The position numbers and the translations under genes were made by a program. A stretch of DNA of 64,000 nucleotides, taken from Leekyejoonella antrihumi (lineage in GTDB: Bacteria; Actinomycetota; Actinomycetes; Actinomycetales; Dermatophilaceae). Shown here piece by piece: positions 50,882-59,892 of the stretch (within the stretch, counting starts at the first letter, position 1; the number at the start of each line of letters is the position of its first letter). Where the stretch lies: NCBI RefSeq assembly GCF_007845645.1, contig NZ_VCQV01000027.1, forward strand, positions 1 through 64,000, given 5' to 3'. The notes under the pieces were generated by a model. That model did no database searches. It was not told where the DNA came from and was given only the letters and a program-made list of their open reading frames with translations.

Positions 50882-51280
50882 ATGTCCGTATGGAGTTGTC
50901 GCCATTTTGGCGTGCCTGCCGGGGCAGGCACCCTTCGAGCCTCGGCGGGGGTGATCTTTCATCACTCCTGGACTGAAGCGGGTGTCGTCGCCGTGCCGGC
51001 TGTGAACGGCGGGCAGTTGTTGCACCTGCCTGTGGCCATGTGCGTCTTGAACGACTCCTACCGTGAGGCCAAGCGACTCGGCATTGCGCTTGACAACGTC
51101 GCGGTCGAGGCGGATGGCAGCTTCGACAACGAATGGCACTCGACTGGGATCCAGTACTCGGTCACGCTTCACTCGTGCGCTTCGGCCGAAGCACTGGTAC
51201 GCCTCGGAGCTGTGGTGGATCAGGTGGCGGAGATTCCACGCGCCATCCGTGCCGGCGCGCACGTCGCTAGGCGCGCGTGA
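50882..51280 (+). CDS. OsmC-family protein, N-terminus divergent or truncated
   Basis: A 132-aa frame. From residue about 38 the sequence is a good OsmC core: NGGQLLHLPVAMCVLNDSYREAKRLGIALDNVAVEADG, HSTGIQYSVTLHSCASAEALVRL and the closing helix VVDQVAEIPRAIRAGAHV. The cysteine of the first helix is present (MCVLND). The usual N-terminal strands and second redox cysteine of Ohr/OsmC are not recognisable, and the first 20 residues look non-coding. A GTG at 50951 is an alternative start. Either a shortened paralogue of the intact OsmC gene at 2448-2867 or a remnant. Confidence 0.55.
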   Translation: MSVWSCRHFGVPAGAGTLRASAGVIFHHSWTEAGVVAVPAVNGGQLLHLPVAMCVLNDSYREAKRLGIALDNVAVEADGSFDNEWHSTGIQYSVTLHSCASAEALVRLGAVVDQVAEIPRAIRAGAHVARRA

Positions 51281-51584
51281 GGATCGTTCTATCGTCGGCC
51301 GCCCATGAAGATGGCTTCTACCTCACACAAGTGGAGCACGACAGGCGCAGCCTTGCCGTGCTGCATTCGCGGCGGAGTGACGCACATCGCGCGTGTGCCG
51401 ATCATGCGACCGATCTCTGGGCTTCCTTCTAGTCAGGAGGCTGGCTTGTCGTGAGGTCGAGCGGTGGTGGTGGTGGTGGTGGTCCGATCGTGTTCGCAAG
51501 ATGGCTCGTTGGATCGTCTGGGTCGTGGTCGGCCAGGATCTGGGTGAGGGAGTCCATGAGCCAGCGGAACCGGCAGCGAGGAGT
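51281..51584. other. Intergenic stretch with a GGT microsatellite
   Basis: No gene recognised in these 304 bases. The only notable structure is the (GGT)7 tract at 51463-51483. Confidence 0.35.
51463..51483 (+). repeat. (GGT)7 trinucleotide microsatellite
   Basis: Seven perfect GGT units. It lies outside recognised genes, just past the 3' end of the minus-strand remnant at 51585-51905. It may be slippage-prone. Confidence 0.85.
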
Positions 51585-51905
51585 TCAACCTGCCCGGAAT
51601 TGGACCGAGCGGACAGCCCACTTCTCTTCCTTGCGGACCGGTTTGTGGAGTTGCGCGCGCTGACCGGTCCAGTACGGCAGGACGTGGGAATGCACGAGCC
51701 CGTTGCGCGGATCGATAGCGTCCATCGCGGCGTCGCACATCTCGATGATGCGTGTCTCCATGTGCGGCCAGCGGTAGGCGTTCTCACGCCAATTCTCGAC
51801 GACCTGCGATACCGGCACGCCGTGATAGGTCGTCTGGGGTTTGTCCATGAAGTCCGCCAGAACGCCGAAGGACCAGATCCCGAAGACGATGCAGCCCGAC
51901 CTCAA
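51585..51905 (-). CDS. Hypothetical gene fragment
   Basis: About 107 codons with good coding bias. Readable parts are GIWSFGVLADFMDKPQTT, VSQVVENWRENAYRWPHMETRIIEM and CDAAMDAIDPRNGLVHSHVLPYW, ending at a stop at 51585. An internal ATG lies at 51848. Upstream in frame the sequence loses coding character where it meets the plus-strand acyl-CoA dehydrogenase remnant. It is probably a 5'-truncated gene. The family is not recognised. Confidence 0.42.
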   Translation of the reverse strand: MRSGCIVFGIWSFGVLADFMDKPQTTYHGVPVSQVVENWRENAYRWPHMETRIIEMCDAAMDAIDPRNGLVHSHVLPYWTGQRAQLHKPVRKEEKWAVRSVQFRAG

Positions 51906-52008
51906 GGCCGCATTCGCGTTCGCCGTTCCTGCTCCTCTGGGTCGAGCGCCAGCAGTCGATGGTCCTGGTGCCACGGCATACGCCGGGCATGAACGGCAGT
52001 CAGGGGTT

Positions 52009-52452
52009 GTGCGGGACTGGATCGCCGAGTCGCGGGTGCGTGTCGAGCAGCTGCGGCTGCTGGTGCTCAAGACCGCGTGGCTGATGGACACCGTCGGCAA
52101 CAAGGGCGCGCACACCGAGATCCAGGCGATCAAGATCGCGACCCCGCAGACCGTGCAGTGGATCCTCGACAAGGCAATCCAAGTGCACGGTGCCGGTTGC
52201 CTGTCGGTCGACTTCCCTCTGGCGCAGGCGTATGCCGGGATCCGCACCCTACGCTTCGCGAACGGACCGGACGAGGCGCACACGGGCTACCTCCTGCGCC
52301 GCCGACGCACTGCCGATCTGCCTGGCCCTCGCAGGCAGTTCGACGGATTCTGGAGAATGTCGGCGCAGGCGCTCTACGCGGCCTGCGACCGTCGACCGGC
52401 CGGAGACGAAACTTCGGGCAGCCAGGGTAATCAACTTGCCGGTAGTACGTAA
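52009..52452 (+). pseudogene. Acyl-CoA dehydrogenase C-terminal remnant
   Basis: The frame gives VRDWIAESRVRVEQLRLLVLKTAWLMDTVGNKGAHTEIQ in sections, then KAIQVHGAGCLSVDFPLAQAYAGIRTLRFANGPDEAH. These are the last two helices and the catalytic-loop region of an acyl-CoA dehydrogenase. All N-terminal flavin-binding motifs are absent, and the frame before 52009 is not family-like. The end after YLLRRRR also departs from the family. It is a two-sided remnant, distinct from the intact copy at 39715-40935. Confidence 0.68.
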
Positions 52453-52700
52453 TTTGCCCGATGCGCGGGCGGCTTCACACACATAGAGTGACATCACCAC
52501 GCGGGGAAGAGGCCACACCCCGGGCCTCCGATCTGTGCGTCTCCGGAGAACGACTTCAGCACGGACCGCTCACCCGCGCGCGGCTATTCCGCGTCTTCTT
52601 GGCTTTGGCGTTCCGCGACGCCAAGGTCAGACGACCTGTCGTTTCCGGCATGCCCGGTGCCACGTGACGGCGACCGTGCCCAACTGAGAAAGGGAGTTTC

Positions 52701-53549
52701 ATGGCTCTGCATCTTCCCAAGGGCAAGACCCTGGCAGTCAGTATCGGCGCGGACTTCGACGCGCACAGCGTATGGATGGGAACGTTCGGCTTGCGCAGCC
52801 CCAGCGTCCTCTCACGGGGCGAGTTCGGCGCCGAGGTTGCCGTGCCGAGGCTGATCGCACTCTTCGAACGCTATGGCGTCAAGGCGACGTGGTGCACGCC
52901 TGCCCACACGATGATGACATTCACCGACCAGTTCAACGAGATCCTGCAGGCCGGGGGTCATGAGATCGCCGCCCACGGTTGCTGGCACGAACCGGTGCCG
53001 ACGCTGGACGTGGACAAGGAACGGCATCTCATGGAGCGTACGCTTGAGGTACATCAAAAGTACGTAGGCAAGAAGCCACGCGGGTACCGTTCACCAGCCT
53101 GGGATTTCACAAACAGCACGCTCGGCCTACTCGAGGAGTTCGGCTTCGAGTGGGACTCCTCCTTGATGGGCCGTGACTTCGAGCCCTACCACCCGAGGCC
53201 AGTGGATGTCGGTTGGGAGGAGGGCAGCGTGCTCGGGCCGCCTAGCCCGCTTCTCGAGTTTCCGGTGACCTGGTACCTCGATGACTTCCCTCACCAAGAG
53301 TATGTTCCGGGCAGCAACCCGGGACTCGGCTCGACCGAGGTCATGTTCCAGCGCTTCAGGGACAGCTTCGACTACGCGTACAAGAACGCGCTCGGTGGGG
53401 TGCTGGCCATCACTGTCCACCCGCAGACCATCGGTCGGGCGCACAACATTATCGGCTTCGAGAGGCTGATCGACTACATGGCCTCCTTCCCTGGCACCTG
53501 GTTCGCGACGCTGAGCGACATCTACGACACGTGGAGTGAGTCCGAATGA
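52701..53549 (+). CDS. NodB-fold polysaccharide deacetylase-family hydrolase (PuuE/PgdA-like)
   Basis: A 282-aa metal-dependent hydrolase. The motifs are DFDAHS (Asp18/Asp20), HGCWH (His92 and His96), and RGYRSPAWD. These give the Asp-His-His zinc site and the arginine/tryptophan groove. There is no signal peptide, so it acts in the cytoplasm on a small imported molecule rather than on cell wall; PuuE allantoinase and related cytosolic amide hydrolases share this form. AAAGGGAG precedes the ATG at 52701. It opens a plus-strand unit with a sugar-type ABC transporter and an Ntn acylase, suggesting serial removal of N-acyl or ring-amide groups. Confidence 0.87.
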   Translation: MALHLPKGKTLAVSIGADFDAHSVWMGTFGLRSPSVLSRGEFGAEVAVPRLIALFERYGVKATWCTPAHTMMTFTDQFNEILQAGGHEIAAHGCWHEPVPTLDVDKERHLMERTLEVHQKYVGKKPRGYRSPAWDFTNSTLGLLEEFGFEWDSSLMGRDFEPYHPRPVDVGWEEGSVLGPPSPLLEFPVTWYLDDFPHQEYVPGSNPGLGSTEVMFQRFRDSFDYAYKNALGGVLAITVHPQTIGRAHNIIGFERLIDYMASFPGTWFATLSDIYDTWSESE

Positions 53550-53622
53550 CGTTCCGTTCGAGGCCTCGCACAACTGCGGAGCTACCCATGGCGCCGGCTC
53601 CCGACCACCACAGGAGACACGT

Positions 53623-54705
53623 ATGAAGAGGCATATGACGACCGCCGCAGTCGGCGGCATAGGACTGCTGACGGCGCTTGCCGTCGCGGGCTGCAGCACG
53701 CCGAGCGGCACCAGCACTTCCAGCAGCGTCAGCACGACCGGCGGACCGACGGCGACCCACTCCGCGTCGGCCTTGACCGGCCAGCCCACGCCGAAGGCCA
53801 AGTCGGTCAAGGAAATCAAGATGGCGTTCTTCTCGTCGGCGACCAGCAACCAGTATCTTCAGGCCGGGATCAACTCCCTGAAGGCCTATGCCAAGAAGGA
53901 GGGCTTCTCGCTCAGTGTCTTCGACGGCAAGTTCAACGCCCAGACGCAGTACGACCAGATACAGAACGCCATCACCAGTGGCAAGTACAACGCCTTCGTC
54001 GTCGAGGCGAACGACGGCAACCTCGTGTGCAACATTCTCACCAAGAACGCACCCGCCGCTGGAATTGTGGTCAGCGTCATGAATATCCCGATCTGTGGAC
54101 GTGACACCAACCTCGGCGCGGCGACGTGGGAACCCGGCACCATCACGTATGTCGGCGGTCAGACGCTGGATGTTTATCAGCAGTGGGTCGACCAGGTGAA
54201 GAAGGATTACCCGAACGGCGCCAAGATCGCGATGATCGAGGGTCCTCAGCTTGGTGCCAACTCGAAGAACTTCGACAAGGCGACCAAGGCAGGGTTCACG
54301 GGCAAGTGGCAGGTTGTTGCCAAGCAGTACACCGATTACACCACTGCACAGGGATTCTCGGCCGCCCAGACAATCGTGCAGTCACATCCCGACCTTAACG
54401 TTATGATGTCGAACTACTCGGGCATGTCGCAGGGTGTCGTGCAGGCGACGGGCGGCAAGAACATCGCGGTGTACGACTTCGGCGGCGACAAGTGGTCCTT
54501 CGGTGCGGTCAAGAGCGGCAAACTTAAGAGCACCATCATCATGCTCCCCCGGGAGGAGACGGTCGACTCGGCGAAGGCAGTCGTGAACCTCGTCGAGGGT
54601 AAGCCAGTCAAGAAGTTCTACAACCTCACCAAGGACCCGAAGCTGGGCGGAAAGTCTCCGTTCGTCTACAAGCGTACGCTCGACCAGTACACTCCGGAGT
54701 ACTAA
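53623..54705 (+). CDS. Ribose-type ABC transporter substrate-binding lipoprotein
   Basis: A 360-aa exported lipoprotein. Lipobox LAVAGC ends at Cys24, then a Ser/Thr linker of about 35 residues. The Peripla_BP_4 domain starts IKMAFFSSATSNQYLQAGINSLKAYAKKEGF and has AQTQYDQIQNAITSGKYNAFVVEANDG, as in RbsB-like proteins. The start at 53623 follows AGGAG by 7 nt; a frame starting at 53536 overlaps the deacetylase gene and lacks a signal peptide. The ligand is a sugar-like or other polar compound. Cys residues near NLVCNIL and NIPICGRD may form a disulfide. Confidence 0.87.
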   Translation: MKRHMTTAAVGGIGLLTALAVAGCSTPSGTSTSSSVSTTGGPTATHSASALTGQPTPKAKSVKEIKMAFFSSATSNQYLQAGINSLKAYAKKEGFSLSVFDGKFNAQTQYDQIQNAITSGKYNAFVVEANDGNLVCNILTKNAPAAGIVVSVMNIPICGRDTNLGAATWEPGTITYVGGQTLDVYQQWVDQVKKDYPNGAKIAMIEGPQLGANSKNFDKATKAGFTGKWQVVAKQYTDYTTAQGFSAAQTIVQSHPDLNVMMSNYSGMSQGVVQATGGKNIAVYDFGGDKWSFGAVKSGKLKSTIIMLPREETVDSAKAVVNLVEGKPVKKFYNLTKDPKLGGKSPFVYKRTLDQYTPEY

Positions 54706-54776
54706 CCCGTGCGGTCGATGCGGTCCCGACCCCTCCGGCGGCGGTACTTCGTCACCATTGGCGCGAGGCCGCTGAC

Positions 54777-56285
54777 ATGACGGTGACAGTCACAGCCCCG
54801 GCGATCTCGTGTCGGGGAGTCTCGAAGAAGTTCTCCGGCAAGTATGCCGTTCACGACGTGACCGTCGATGTCGCCGCTGGCCGCGTGCACGCCATCGTCG
54901 GCGAGAACGGAGCCGGGAAGTCGACGCTGCTCGGCATGATCAGCGGTCGGCTCGCCACCGACGAGGGCGCAATCACCATCTTCGCAGAGGACCTACGCGC
55001 GGGCGACCCCCGTGAGTCCCGGAGGCACGGCCTGGCAGTCGTGTACCAAGAGCTGACCATGGTGCCGAGCTTGACCGCCGTCGAGAACGTGTTTCTCGGA
55101 CAACTGGACGCACACAATGGATTTGTGCGCCAGCGGGATATGCGCCGTCGTTTCCTCGAGCTGACAAGCGACTTCGAGCTGGCCATCGACCCCGACGTTC
55201 CTGTGCGCAACCTGTCGATCTCGCAGCAACAGCTGCTCGAGATCATCCGCGGTGTCCAGGCGAACGGGCGGATTCTTGTCCTCGACGAACCAAGTGCCGC
55301 GCTTGCCGAGAGCGAGCGTGAGGTGCTCTACCGGGTACTCGGCACGCTCAAGGAGCAGGGCAGCACGATCGTCTTCGTCAGTCACAACCTCGACGAGGTA
55401 CTGCTGCTCAGCGACACGATCACGGTCATGCGGGACGGCGAGGTGATCGGGGCCCGACCCCGTGCCGAGTGGGACAAGCGTTCGCTGGTGAGGGCCATGG
55501 TCGGCCGTGACGTCCATGTCCAGCGGCATGCTGAGCGCCGTCGGCTCGATGACGAATCATTCGCAGTCGAGAACGTCTCCTTGCCCGGGGCGCTCCACAG
55601 GATCGCGGTGAGCGCACGGAAGGGCGAGATCATCGGGCTCTGGGGCCTGGTGGGCTCTGGTCGCACGACCTTCCTTCGCTCTCTGGTCGGTTTGGAACCC
55701 GGGTCGAGCGGTACCCTGCGCCTGGCGGGTAGGGAGTGTCCGTGGCCGAAGAACGTCCGCGACGCGGTGCGCTCGGGCGTGGTGCTCGTGCCGGAGAGCC
55801 GGGGCAGCGCGCTGGTGATGAACATGAACGCCTCGGCGAACTTCTGGCTGGGCCGTCGAAGTCTGACAAAGGTCTTCCTGTCTCCGCGGCGTGAGCGGCT
55901 CGCTGTCGAAGGCACCGCGAGGTTCTTCGGCTTCGACGCCCGACGCATCGGTGACGCGGTGGCTAACCTGTCGGGCGGTAACCAGCAGAAGGTCCTGCTG
56001 GCCAAGTGGGCCGGATACCAGCCCGACGTGCTGCTCGTTGACGAACCGACGCGTGGGATCGACATCGGCGCGAAGTCCGAGGTCATGTCCTCTCTGAGCC
56101 GACTCGCCGAGGAAGGCACCACGATCATCATGACCTCCTCCGAGCTCGAAGAGGTCATCAGGATCTCCGATCGCCTGCTGGTGTTCTCCCACGGGCGTGT
56201 TGTTCACGAAGTAGATACGGCTCACGAGGACTACACGGTCGAGCAGATCGTGAAGTTCGGTTTCGGAGAGGTTGAGAACCCATGA
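54777..56285 (+). CDS. Ribose-type ABC transporter ATP-binding protein (two-domain)
   Basis: A 502-aa tandem ATPase of the RbsA/MglA/XylG type. Domain 1 has Walker A GENGAGKSTLL, signature region NLSISQQQLLEI and Walker B ILVLDEPSAAL. Domain 2 has a degenerate P-loop GLVGSGRTTFLRSLVG, signature NLSGGNQQKVLLAKW and Walker B VLLVDEPTRGIDIG. The altered second P-loop is normal for this family. It overlaps the permease start by 4 nt (ATGA at 56282-56285). Energises import of the island's substrate. Confidence 0.93.
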   Translation: MTVTVTAPAISCRGVSKKFSGKYAVHDVTVDVAAGRVHAIVGENGAGKSTLLGMISGRLATDEGAITIFAEDLRAGDPRESRRHGLAVVYQELTMVPSLTAVENVFLGQLDAHNGFVRQRDMRRRFLELTSDFELAIDPDVPVRNLSISQQQLLEIIRGVQANGRILVLDEPSAALAESEREVLYRVLGTLKEQGSTIVFVSHNLDEVLLLSDTITVMRDGEVIGARPRAEWDKRSLVRAMVGRDVHVQRHAERRRLDDESFAVENVSLPGALHRIAVSARKGEIIGLWGLVGSGRTTFLRSLVGLEPGSSGTLRLAGRECPWPKNVRDAVRSGVVLVPESRGSALVMNMNASANFWLGRRSLTKVFLSPRRERLAVEGTARFFGFDARRIGDAVANLSGGNQQKVLLAKWAGYQPDVLLVDEPTRGIDIGAKSEVMSSLSRLAEEGTTIIMTSSELEEVIRISDRLLVFSHGRVVHEVDTAHEDYTVEQIVKFGFGEVENP

Positions 56286-57313
56286 GCAAGAGGCAGGTTG
56301 CGGCCGCGGGCGCAGGGTCCGACACGTCCAGGGACTCGACCGACGCCCTGGACGCGCGCCGGGGAGTCGGACTCTTCGTCGGCCGATTCAGCATGGTTGG
56401 AGTACTCGTTCTCCTCATCGCCGTGGCAATGACCCTTTACCCGGCATTTCTCAAGCCGGCGAACGTCAGCAACATCCTGACTCAGAACTCGGCAGTGGGC
56501 ATCATCGCCGCTGGCATGACCTTCGTGATCATCAGCGGTGGTTTCGATCTGTCCGTCGGCGCAACCTATGCACTCGGCGGCACCCTGTACGCCGGCCTGA
56601 CCTTGCAGACCGGCTCTGCCGTTGTCGGGCTTCTGAGCGGGCTTGCCGGCGGCGCGATCGTCGGCGTCGCCAACGGGCTGATCATCTCGAGGATGAATAT
56701 CAACCCGTTCGTGGCCACACTCGGCACATCGTCCATTATCACCGGCCTGGCGTTCGTCTACTCCAACTCGGCTCCGTTCATCGTCACTAACAAGCCCAGT
56801 CTGGTGCCGGCATACCAGACCCTGGCGCTGACGACGATCGCCGGAGTTCTGCTCCCCATCTGGATCCTGATCATTGTCTTCGTGATCGCGGGCATCCTGC
56901 TCGCCAAGACCACCTACGGCCGGAATGTCTATGCGGTTGGGGGTAATCATGAGGCGGCCTGGCTCTCGGGTCTGCGCGTGAAGGGGCTGAACGCGAGTGT
57001 CTACGTTCTCACCGGTGTGCTCTCCGGCCTGGCGGGGATGATGGACTCCTCCCGTCTCGGCGTCGGCCAGGCGGACGTAGGCGGCAACCTCGCCCTCGAC
57101 GCGATTGCCATCGTCGTCATCGGCGGCACCTCGCTGCTGGGGGGCGAGGGCGCCATGTGGCGCTCGGTGGTCGGCCTGCTCATCCTAGCGACGCTGACAA
57201 ATGTGTTCTACAGCCTGAACATCTCGCAGAACTGGCAGCTCATTGCCAAGGGTGCGATCGTCGTTGGGGCAGTCAGCGTCGACGCGATGACCCGCACTCG
57301 CAGACGAGGTTAG
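56282..57313 (+). CDS. Ribose-type ABC transporter permease
   Basis: A 343-aa membrane protein of the RbsC family, eight to ten helices. Typical motifs are NILTQNSAVGIIAAGMTFVIISGGFDLSVGA in the N half and VYAVGGNHEAAWLSGLRVKG and AIVVIGGTSLLGGEGAMW in the C half. It starts 4 nt inside the ATPase gene. Immediately after the stop codon a long hairpin begins (57312-57344), which may uncouple the transporter genes from the acylase gene. Confidence 0.92.
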   Translation: MSKRQVAAAGAGSDTSRDSTDALDARRGVGLFVGRFSMVGVLVLLIAVAMTLYPAFLKPANVSNILTQNSAVGIIAAGMTFVIISGGFDLSVGATYALGGTLYAGLTLQTGSAVVGLLSGLAGGAIVGVANGLIISRMNINPFVATLGTSSIITGLAFVYSNSAPFIVTNKPSLVPAYQTLALTTIAGVLLPIWILIIVFVIAGILLAKTTYGRNVYAVGGNHEAAWLSGLRVKGLNASVYVLTGVLSGLAGMMDSSRLGVGQADVGGNLALDAIAIVVIGGTSLLGGEGAMWRSVVGLLILATLTNVFYSLNISQNWQLIAKGAIVVGAVSVDAMTRTRRRG

Positions 57314-57344
57314 CCAGATGATCGACAGGTGCGCTCATCTGGCT
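57312..57344 (+). promoter_or_regulatory. Long inverted repeat at the permease stop codon
   Basis: AGCCAGATGA (57312-57321) and TCATCTGGCT (57335-57344) are perfect 10-bp arms with a 13-nt spacer. There is no following U-tract. It starts within the permease stop codon and lies 77 nt before the acylase ATG. It could be an attenuator/terminator-like RNA hairpin or a regulator-binding site. Confidence 0.5.
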
Positions 57345-57420
57345 GGGGTCCGAGGTAATTGGGTGCGTGAGGCCGATCTCACGTCTACGTCTACACAAGT
57401 TAAGAAACGAGGCCACACGG

Positions 57421-59892
57421 ATGAGTGACACTGCGCTCTCTTCTCCTTCGGTGTATGAGGTTCCCGGCCTGCAGGAGGAGGTCGATGTCGTTGTCGATGC
57501 ATGGGGCGTTCCGCACATCTACGCGCAGTCGCAGTGGGATGTGTTCGTCGCGCAAGGGTTCAACGCTGCACGGGACCGGCTGTTCCAGATAGACCTGTGG
57601 AGGCGTCGCGGCCTGGGCCTGCTCTCGGAGGTCTTCGGCTCGCAGTACGTCGAGCGCGACCGGGCGGCACGGCTGTTCCTGTACCGCGGCGACATGAGGT
57701 CCGAGTGGCTGGCCTACGGCGCCGATACCAAGCAGGTAGCGTCCGCGTTCGTCGCGGGTGTGAACGCGTTCGTCGAGCTGACCGCCCAGGACCCGCGGCT
57801 CCTCCCGCCGGAGTTCTCCGCTCTCGGGTACGCTCCGTCGAGATGGGACCCGAGTGATGTCGCCCGAATCCGTAGCCACGGGCTCTACTACAACGTCGAA
57901 CAAGAGGTCGAGCGAGCACGGACATTGCGTGACTTCGGTCCGAAGGTCGAGTCCCTGCGGCGAGTCCTGGAGCCTGCCCACGAGGTCCAGGTGCCCGCCG
58001 GCCTCGACCTGTCGCTCATCCCGGACGAGGTCCTGTACGTGTACCGGCTGGCCACCTCTACACCCGATCTGTCGGTGCTGTCCGAGCGAGACCCTTGTGT
58101 CTTGAATGCCCCCGAGGGAAGCAACAACTGGGTCATCGGTCCGTCCAGGACCGCAACCGGGCGCCCTTTGCTGGCAAACGACCCGCACCGTTTCGTGACG
58201 TTGCCCGCGCTGCGGTACATCGCCCACCTCAACGCTCCTGGCCTGGATGTCATCGGCGGTGGGGAGCCGGCTCTGCCAGGGGTCTCGATCGGTCACAACG
58301 GGCGGATTGCCTTCGGCCTGACCATCTTCGCGATCGACCAAGAGGATCTGTACGTCTACAGGACCAACCCCGACGCCCCCCGCGAGTACTGGTACAAAGG
58401 CCGGTGGACTCCGATGGAAGAGGTCATCGAGTCGGTCCGGGTCTCTGGTGGGGCCGACCAACAGGTCAGCCTTCTGTTCACCCGTCACGGTCCGGTGATC
58501 TACCAGGACCAGGAGAAGAACACGGCCTTCGCGGTTCGCGCGGCCTGGCTGGAACCCGGTATGGCTCCGTACCTCGGGAGCATGGACTACATGAGGTCGC
58601 CGAGCCCCGAGTCGTTTGTCACCGCGATGAACCGATGGGGCGCTCCCGGCGAGAACCAGGTGTATGCGGCACCGGACGGCACGATCGGGTGGCAGCCGGC
58701 CGGGCTTGTCCCGGTGCGGCCGAACTGGGACGGCACGCTCCCGGTGCCAGGAGATGGGCGCTATGAGTGGGCCGGGTTCTACGACGGCGACGAGCTGCCG
58801 TCCGCCCAGAACCCGGCCGACGGATGGTTCGGCACCGCCAACCAGATGAACCTGCCCGCGGACTATCCGAACGTCGAACGCACCATCACCTACGACTGGT
58901 ATGCCGATGTACGCCATCGCCGGATGAGCGAGGTGATCGGCAGTCGGAACGACTGGACGACCCAGGACTGCGTGCAGCTGCAGTGCGACTACCTGAGCGT
59001 GCCAGCCCGGCTCGTCACCGCGCACCTCGACAAGCTCGAGGACGTGTCTGATCCTGACGTGCGTCTCGCCGTGGACCTCCTGAGTGGGTGGGACTGCGTC
59101 CTGTCCAGCGACTCGGGCCCCGCGGCACTGTTCGAGGTCTGGTACCGCAAGCATCTTCGTCCGAGGTTGCTCGCCGCAGCGCTTCAGCAGGTCGTCGAAC
59201 CCGCAAGGCGGAACGCGGCGCTCGAGCGGATCCTGCCGTCGGAGGATCTGTCCGCAGACCCCCGCGTCGACCTGGACCTGCTTGCCCATCCCCGGCAACG
59301 TCTGGGCGCCAACCCGCAGGCGACGATCCGCCAGGTGCTGGTCGAGTCGCTCGTGGCCGCGATGGGCGAGGTTCGAGGTCTGCTGGGCAACGAGGTGAAC
59401 GCATGGCGATGGGGCAGCCTCCACAGAGCGCATCTACGCCACCCGCAGGCCGGACTGTTGTCGAAGGCACTGGGCGAGCACGACTCAGACTGGACCGAGA
59501 TGGGCCCCGTGCCACGGGGAGGCAGCGGCGACACGCTGGGATGCACCACCTATTCCCCGGACTATGTCGAGACCGTCGGTGCGAGCTTTCGGATCGCTAT
59601 CGACGTCGGTGCCTGGGACAACTCTCTGGCGGTGAACTCTCCGGGCCAGTCCGGGGTGCCGAGCAGCCCGCACTACGGTGACCACTTCGACACCTGGGCT
59701 CGCGACGAGGCCTTCCCCTTGCTCTACTCGCGTGACCTCGTCGAGCAGCACGTCAGCCACCGGCTGAGGCTGATCCCTGAGAGCCTCGCGGAGCCGGTCG
59801 AGGCAGTTCTCCGCGCTAGTCGGCTTGGCGGCTGCGGGCCAGCCACGACTGCGGACGGAAGCGCGCATCCGCGAACGGAGAGGGGTCGATGA
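57421..59892 (+). CDS. Penicillin acylase-family Ntn amidohydrolase
   Basis: An 823-aa Ntn hydrolase precursor, cleaved autocatalytically into alpha and beta chains. The alpha part has VDAWGVPHIYAQSQWDVFVAQGFNAARDRLFQIDL in sections. The cut site/nucleophile is Ser234 in EGSNNWVIGPSRTATGRPLLANDPH (split: EG then SNNWV). The beta chain has SIGHNGRIAFGLTIFAIDQEDLYVY and the late ENQVYAAPDGTIGW. There is no signal peptide, unlike secreted acylases, so it is a cytoplasmic N-acyl hydrolase. The start at 57421 has GAGG upstream; 77 nt at its 3' end overlap the convergent regulator gene. It likely deacylates the substrate imported by the upstream transporter. Beta-lactam use is not implied. Confidence 0.9.
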   Translation: MSDTALSSPSVYEVPGLQEEVDVVVDAWGVPHIYAQSQWDVFVAQGFNAARDRLFQIDLWRRRGLGLLSEVFGSQYVERDRAARLFLYRGDMRSEWLAYGADTKQVASAFVAGVNAFVELTAQDPRLLPPEFSALGYAPSRWDPSDVARIRSHGLYYNVEQEVERARTLRDFGPKVESLRRVLEPAHEVQVPAGLDLSLIPDEVLYVYRLATSTPDLSVLSERDPCVLNAPEGSNNWVIGPSRTATGRPLLANDPHRFVTLPALRYIAHLNAPGLDVIGGGEPALPGVSIGHNGRIAFGLTIFAIDQEDLYVYRTNPDAPREYWYKGRWTPMEEVIESVRVSGGADQQVSLLFTRHGPVIYQDQEKNTAFAVRAAWLEPGMAPYLGSMDYMRSPSPESFVTAMNRWGAPGENQVYAAPDGTIGWQPAGLVPVRPNWDGTLPVPGDGRYEWAGFYDGDELPSAQNPADGWFGTANQMNLPADYPNVERTITYDWYADVRHRRMSEVIGSRNDWTTQDCVQLQCDYLSVPARLVTAHLDKLEDVSDPDVRLAVDLLSGWDCVLSSDSGPAALFEVWYRKHLRPRLLAAALQQVVEPARRNAALERILPSEDLSADPRVDLDLLAHPRQRLGANPQATIRQVLVESLVAAMGEVRGLLGNEVNAWRWGSLHRAHLRHPQAGLLSKALGEHDSDWTEMGPVPRGGSGDTLGCTTYSPDYVETVGASFRIAIDVGAWDNSLAVNSPGQSGVPSSPHYGDHFDTWARDEAFPLLYSRDLVEQHVSHRLRLIPESLAEPVEAVLRASRLGGCGPATTADGSAHPRTERGR

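Noticed and set aside
57400-59433. 677-codon open frame antisense to the acylase gene
   Set aside because: No family motifs; it mirrors the strongly C/G-biased codons of the real gene, a common artefact in high-GC DNA.
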